From Planctomycetota bacterium (lineage in GTDB: Bacteria > Planctomycetota > UBA8108 > UBA1146 > JAJFFE01): a stretch of DNA of 11,059 bases. The translations under genes were made by a program, and so were the position numbers. Shown one piece after another: positions 7,720-11,059 of this stretch; position 1 is the stretch's first letter; every line of letters begins with the position of its first letter. The notes under the pieces are model-generated. The model worked only from the letters and a program-made list of their open reading frames with translations. It was not told the DNA's origin and ran no database searches. Location of the stretch: assembly GCA_020425835.1 (NCBI GenBank), contig JAGQRC010000052.1, positions 1 to 11,059 of the forward strand, written 5' to 3'.

Positions 7720-7755
7720 ACGCCGGTAACCGGCTTCGGATCAGCGTTCCAACAT

Positions 7756-7781
7756 CCCGAGTCTATCGGGGTTCCGGGAAC
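7756..7781. promoter_or_regulatory. Two abutting dyads over the promoter candidate (possible operator)
   Basis: CCCGA-gtcta-TCGGG (7756-7770) encloses the -10 element, and directly next to it GTTCC-g-GGAAC (7771-7781) fills most of the spacer towards -35. Both are perfect inverted repeats. Position suggests an operator for a dimeric repressor; no regulator is identified. Confidence 0.3.
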
Positions 7782-7788
7782 GCGACAA
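7760..7788 (-). promoter_or_regulatory. Candidate sigma70-like promoter of the coiled-coil/NHL/vWA operon
   Basis: On the minus strand TTGTCG (7788-7783, 4 of 6 matches to -35) and TAGACT (7765-7760, 4 of 6 matches to -10) are separated by exactly 17 bases. This would start transcription near 7752, about 45 bases before the GTG. It lies in the 151-base gap after the DUF5685 gene. The match is moderate and this GC-rich genome may use other consensus forms. Confidence 0.45.
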
Positions 7789-7858
7789 GCAACCGCGAGG
7801 GGTGGCGATGCTCGGTGTCTCGGCCGAAACGAGGCCTCCACGGTGGTCGGAGCGGCGG

Positions 7859-9025
7859 TCACTGCGGGGGATACGGAGGCCGGGATTCCCCGCTCTCCTG
7901 AGCCCTCCGCTGCCTCCGCTCCTTGCGCTTCTCGCGTCGGTCTCGGCGGAGCTCGGCGTCCCAACAGAGACAGCAATCGCAACAGGTGCAGAGCTCGCAG
8001 ACGGTGGCTCCGGACTCACCACTGGTGCAACACTCCGCTGCCCCGCCACAACCCTCCGTTCCCCCGGCGCAGCACTCGGCGCCCTCGCAACTGCAACACT
8101 CGAGCGCGTCGCACACCCCCGCCTGCGGAACCCATCGTGCGGGGAGCGTGTCGAACGGGGAGCGCGATGCCGCGACGAGTTCGCTCCAAGCGCGACCCGT
8201 GCGGTGACGGAGACGGAGAACGACGCGGTCCAGGACACGCCGGTGGCCGATCTCGAGCGGGAGCCGATCGAGCGCACGGTCGACCTGCTGGAAGCACGCC
8301 TCGATCTTCGACGCGAGACTCGCGCACGGCCCGCTCCCGGTGGCCGCCAGCGCGTTGAACTCACCGCGACGCCGATCGCGCTCGAAATCGTTCAGGGCGT
8401 CGAAGAGGTAGATCGCCTCGCCGAGCCCATCGCCGAGATCGCGGAGCGGTGGCTCGAGCGACGCGATCTCGGCGAAGAGCTCCGCGAGGGTCTCCCGGGT
8501 CGGAGCGATCAACTCCTCGAGACTCGAGCCGCGACTCTCGACGCGCGCTTGCTGGGCCGGCCACGCGTCGAGTCGTCCGGCGAGCGTCGAGTCCCCGAGC
8601 TCCCGACGCGCACGACGCACACGCGCCGACAACCAACCACGGACGAGGCGCTTCATCCAACGCCGGCCGCGTCGAGCATCGTCGGCGAGGTCGTCGAGGA
8701 GCTTGGCGTCGGCCAACAGAGTGGAGACACGCGCCATACGCTCGGCCACTTCCGCGGGAAGCGTCCGCACCGGCACGCGACGAAACGGGAGCGCCGTGCA
8801 CGGTCGCCACTCGACCGTCGACGTCTCGCCGCCCTCCGCGCAGCGGGAGGTGCCCTCGGAGAGACCCGCGTACGTCAGAACCCAGAAGGTCTGGTCATAG
8901 GTGGTCAGCAGCGAGAGCGACCGTCCGCCCCACTGCCGGAGCGCGTGGCACCCGGCGCAGTACGACGAGCGGTAGAGGAGCCGATCCTGCGCGTCGAGAC
9001 GAGGGGGGCGGAGCGCACCGTACAC
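7859..9025 (-). CDS. DUF5685-family protein with a cysteine-rich C-terminal tail
   Basis: The 388-residue protein opens with MYGALRPP and a YCAGCHAL motif (22-29), the DUF5685 signature (usually YCxLCH). The middle is all-alpha and carries LLDDLADD (109-116) and YLFDALNDFERD (206-217) followed by GEFNAL, matching the two acidic motifs I remember for the family; metal binding is an inference. The tail, residues 305-354, holds 16 cysteines, many in CC pairs and CxC or CxxC spacings, and then a basic stretch. There is no signal peptide, so a cytoplasmic protein is likely. CxxCH at 23-27 would also fit haem c attachment, but without export this is improbable. The start is GTG at 9025 with GAGG 4 bases upstream; the nearby ATGs at 9048 and 9045 are out of frame. 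The gene begins 19 bases after the cytochrome gene and is likely in its operon. The function of the family is unknown to me. Confidence 0.85.
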   Translation of the reverse strand: MYGALRPPRLDAQDRLLYRSSYCAGCHALRQWGGRSLSLLTTYDQTFWVLTYAGLSEGTSRCAEGGETSTVEWRPCTALPFRRVPVRTLPAEVAERMARVSTLLADAKLLDDLADDARRGRRWMKRLVRGWLSARVRRARRELGDSTLAGRLDAWPAQQARVESRGSSLEELIAPTRETLAELFAEIASLEPPLRDLGDGLGEAIYLFDALNDFERDRRRGEFNALAATGSGPCASLASKIEACFQQVDRALDRLPLEIGHRRVLDRVVLRLRHRTGRAWSELVAASRSPFDTLPARWVPQAGVCDALECCSCEGAECCAGGTEGCGGAAECCTSGESGATVCELCTCCDCCLCWDAELRRDRREKRKERRQRRAQESGESRPPYPPQ

Positions 9026-9044
9026 ACGACCTCGATTCGGCGCA

Positions 9045-9593
9045 TCATTTCGGCAACGAGAAGAGGAACGCGATGATGTCCTCGAGCTGTTTGTCGTTCA
9101 CGACGACGGGGGACATCTTGCTCACGGGGCGGTCGAAGGTCGGCTTGCGGATGTAGAGTTTCAACCACTTGTACAGCCGCTCGTCGAGATTCTCCGTCGC
9201 CGCGATCTCCTCGATCGCCGCCTTCGACTGTTCGTAGACCGCGCGCTGCTGGACCTTCAACTCCTCGACGTGCTTCGGATAGTCCGCCATCTTCTGATCG
9301 AGATACGCTCGGTAGGCGGCGTCCATCGGTGGCCCGATCTTGAATCCCTTGCCGTCGATCATGTGACAGGTCTTGCACTTCTTCTCCGCCACCGCCTTGC
9401 CCGCCTCGGCACTCCCGCTGATGGCGAACCCCTCCGACGCCGACTTCACGGCGGGTGCCTTCGCAGCGGGGTCGGTCTTCACGTTCTCCGGCTTGGACGC
9501 CCCACTCCCCTGACCTTGGCACGCCACGGCAACGACCGCGACCGACAGCAGGAGGAGTCGAGCCAACACGGCAACGGGGCGGAGCGCGGTCAT
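9045..9593 (-). CDS. Lipoprotein monohaem cytochrome c
   Basis: This 182-residue protein starts at ATG with AAAGGA 6 bases upstream. A signal peptide (about 8-24) ends in VAVAC, so Cys25 should be lipidated and the protein anchored on the periplasmic side. A low-complexity linker (26-58) leads to a class I cytochrome c fold. CKTCH (73-77) attaches the haem, IGPP follows at 87-90, and Met160 (SKMSPV) is the likely distal ligand; the final helix LEDIIAFLFSL is typical. The haem motif and the Met are 83 residues apart because about 55 mostly helical, charged residues (91-145) are inserted before WLKLYIRKP, where ordinary class I proteins are shorter. The role is electron transfer, partner unknown. 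It is followed at 19 bases by the DUF5685 gene. Confidence 0.92.
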   Translation of the reverse strand: MTALRPVAVLARLLLLSVAVVAVACQGQGSGASKPENVKTDPAAKAPAVKSASEGFAISGSAEAGKAVAEKKCKTCHMIDGKGFKIGPPMDAAYRAYLDQKMADYPKHVEELKVQQRAVYEQSKAAIEEIAATENLDERLYKWLKLYIRKPTFDRPVSKMSPVVVNDKQLEDIIAFLFSLPK

Positions 9594-9599
9594 CGGGGG

Positions 9600-9605
9600 T
9601 CCTTT
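9600..9605 (-). promoter_or_regulatory. Shine-Dalgarno of the cytochrome c gene
   Basis: AAAGGA lies 6 bases before the ATG at 9593-9591. Together with the signal peptide it supports this start. Confidence 0.6.
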
Positions 9606-9610
9606 CGGGA

Positions 9611-9641
9611 GACGATCGTCCTCACCGCGGTCGAGCCGCGG
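9611..9641. promoter_or_regulatory. Palindromes in the leader of the cytochrome c gene
   Basis: The 124-base gap between the two genes holds the perfect palindrome GACGATCGTC (9611-9620) and, four bases away, CCGCGG-tcgag-CCGCGG (9625-9641), a 6-bp stem with a 5-base loop. There is no T-run, so terminator function is doubtful. An operator or leader structure is possible. I see no convincing -10/-35 pair in the gap. Confidence 0.25.
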
Positions 9642-9717
9642 ACGGATGTCTTCGAGTGGGGAAGGGCGGGCAGCTTAGCCTCAATTCCACGCCCCAGGAA
9701 GAGAGGACTCGATCACC

Positions 9718-11059
9718 TCACAGGCTGCGCAGCTCGACCTCGCGAGAGTCCCCCGCCACCTCGACCTCGACGGTCTCGAAACCGGTCGCCGAGACGCGAT
9801 ATCGATCCGCGGGCAAGGCGGAGAACCCACACACGCCGAGCGGCCCGGTCCGACGAATCTGGGAGAACGACGTCCCATCCGTCGACACGGCTCGGACGTG
9901 CACCTGAGTCATCGGGACGGGCTGATCCTCGGCGCCGAGGACGGTGACGATGAGCTCGCCCGCAACCTCGAGCGGAACGGCGCGCGCGTAGGTTCCATCC
10001 GCCTCGACCGCCTGCTCGACCCGCGTCTCGACGTACCCCGGACAGATGATCGAGAGGACGACCGCTCCCGCGGGCGCGGGGTCGACGATGATGCGCCCCG
10101 AGGAGTCGGCGAGGAATCTCGCTCCCCCGACGAGCACACCGTCCAGCCGGCGCCGAACGGGAACGCCACCGGGCCACTCGGCGACGGCCACCGCTCCGAC
10201 CGGCGCCTCGCCGTCGGCCGTCACCAACGTGAGCTCGATCCTCCCCCCCGGCACGAGGACGATCTCGATCGGATCGTGGGGCACGGAACCGATGATCACG
10301 GACGCCTCGGCGACGTCCTCTCCGGACGCTCGAACTTCGTATCGAACGTTGGGCAAGACGTCCTCGAACTCGAAGCCACCGTCGTCGTCGCTCCAGACCG
10401 CGCGATCGCCGCGAAGCCAGTAGGCGGCTCGTGCCTCGATGCGGTCCCCGGTCGGCTCGAGCTGGATCCAACATCGCGCCGCGGGAGTGCCGTCCGCGTG
10501 GACGACGTGACCGGTCAGCGTTCGCGTGGGCTCGAGTCGGTACTCCTTCTCCGACTCATCCGCTCCTCCTCGAAGCACCGCACCGAACGGGACCCAGAAG
10601 CCCGGGACCCGCGGAAGGAGGAAGGTCTGTTGGACCCCATCGACGCCGCTGACGCGGAACCGACCGTCCTCGTCGGTCTGCGACGTGCGAAGACTTCCGA
10701 GGAATCGGGACGATTGGAGCACCCCGATCTCGACCCCCGCGGCGGGGCTCCCGTCGGATAGGACCAAACGACCGGCGAGATCCGCGCCTCGGTCGAGGAT
10801 GAACGTGTCCTCCCGACCACTGAGCACGATCGTGCTCTCGTGGATCAGGAATCCATCCTTCTCGATGACGATGTCCGCATCACGACCGTTCAGGTAGACC
10901 GTGAAGTCGCCGTTCGCATCCGTCTGGGCTTGCGCGTAGCTCACCATGTTGAGCAGGGTGATCGACGCCCCCTCGATCGGACGAAGGTCCTTGCCGACCG
11001 ACTCCACGACGTGACCATCGAAGCGGGCGCCACGACTCAGCCGAACCTCCAGGCCGACC
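9718..11059 (-). CDS. Tandem carboxypeptidase-regulatory-like (CarboxypepD_reg) domain protein, N-terminus outside the window
   Basis: The frame is open from the window edge (reading GLEVRLSRGARFDGHVVES) for 447 codons to the TGA at 9720-9718, so the GTG at 11007 is not the true start. The visible part is five beta-sandwich units of about 75-95 residues, each opening with a G-x-V/L strand and a D/A-G-x-P turn, for example GHVVES, GRLVLSDGSPAAG, GHVVHADGTPAAR, LTLVTADGEAP and LIVTVLGAEDQPVP. Several are followed by TDxxGxF/R and GxY/F strands (TDANGDF, TDEDGRF, SDDDGGF). This is the CarboxypepD_reg/SdrD B-like pattern common in large secreted planctomycete proteins. The domains are structural or adhesive; no catalytic residues are visible. 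The gene precedes the cytochrome gene by 124 bases. The last unit ends seven residues before the stop, so the C-terminus appears complete with no anchor. Confidence 0.8.
   Translation of the reverse strand, partial: VGLEVRLSRGARFDGHVVESVGKDLRPIEGASITLLNMVSYAQAQTDANGDFTVYLNGRDADIVIEKDGFLIHESTIVLSGREDTFILDRGADLAGRLVLSDGSPAAGVEIGVLQSSRFLGSLRTSQTDEDGRFRVSGVDGVQQTFLLPRVPGFWVPFGAVLRGGADESEKEYRLEPTRTLTGHVVHADGTPAARCWIQLEPTGDRIEARAAYWLRGDRAVWSDDDGGFEFEDVLPNVRYEVRASGEDVAEASVIIGSVPHDPIEIVLVPGGRIELTLVTADGEAPVGAVAVAEWPGGVPVRRRLDGVLVGGARFLADSSGRIIVDPAPAGAVVLSIICPGYVETRVEQAVEADGTYARAVPLEVAGELIVTVLGAEDQPVPMTQVHVRAVSTDGTSFSQIRRTGPLGVCGFSALPADRYRVSATGFETVEVEVAGDSREVELRSL

Noticed and set aside
8940..8965. CxxCH in the DUF5685 protein as a haem c site
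   Set aside because: The motif is the family signature near the N-terminus and the protein has no signal peptide for export to where haem c is attached.
7802..9076. A plus-strand frame of 424 codons opposite the DUF5685 gene
   Set aside because: The minus-strand frame has clear family motifs and a Cys-rich tail; the plus frame has no recognisable features.

Overview
The window is a GC-rich bacterial segment in which every gene I can support lies on the minus strand and is read from right to left. The mix of families points to Planctomycetota, by inference only: a long vWA/glutamine-amidotransferase-like membrane protein, a three-helix coiled-coil membrane protein of the DUF4175-like type, a DUF5685 protein with a Cys-rich tail, a lipoprotein cytochrome c, an S41 peptidase with a long N-terminal region, and tandem carboxypeptidase-regulatory-like beta-sandwiches. 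A related high-GC lineage is not excluded.

Layout in order of transcription. (1) 11059-9718: the C-terminal 447 codons of a secreted or surface protein made of tandem CarboxypepD_reg-like domains; its N-terminus is outside the window. (2) 9593-9045: a lipoprotein monohaem cytochrome c. (3) 9025-7859: a DUF5685 protein, 19 bases downstream and probably co-transcribed. (4) After a 151-base gap with a good sigma70-like promoter candidate overlapped by two abutting dyads: a coiled-coil membrane protein (7707-6352), its apparently detached C-terminal domain (6288-5965), an NHL beta-propeller lipoprotein (starting inside the previous stop codon, TGATG) and a 958-residue vWA membrane protein starting 9 bases after it. 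These four form one tight operon. (5) After a 149-base gap: an S41 peptidase whose 3' end leaves the window at base 1.

The four-gene operon resembles part of the Bat/aerotolerance-type vWA membrane loci of planctomycetes, but no MoxR ATPase or DUF58 gene is present in the window. Its products would sit at the cytoplasmic membrane and on its outer face: vWA and coiled-coil proteins as scaffolds, a propeller lipoprotein as a likely interaction module.

The most unusual feature is inside the coiled-coil gene. Its reading frame is interrupted by two in-frame TGA codons nine codons apart, in a Gly/Gln-rich linker, and then continues in the same frame for 128 more codons that encode what looks like the C-terminal domain of the same family. 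The second TGA lies in the loop of a perfect 7-bp hairpin, followed four bases later by another perfect dyad. This may be recoding (programmed readthrough), a recent split into two proteins, or decay. No RNA genes, CRISPR arrays, insertion sequences or other mobile elements were seen. No stretch above 300 bases lacks a gene.
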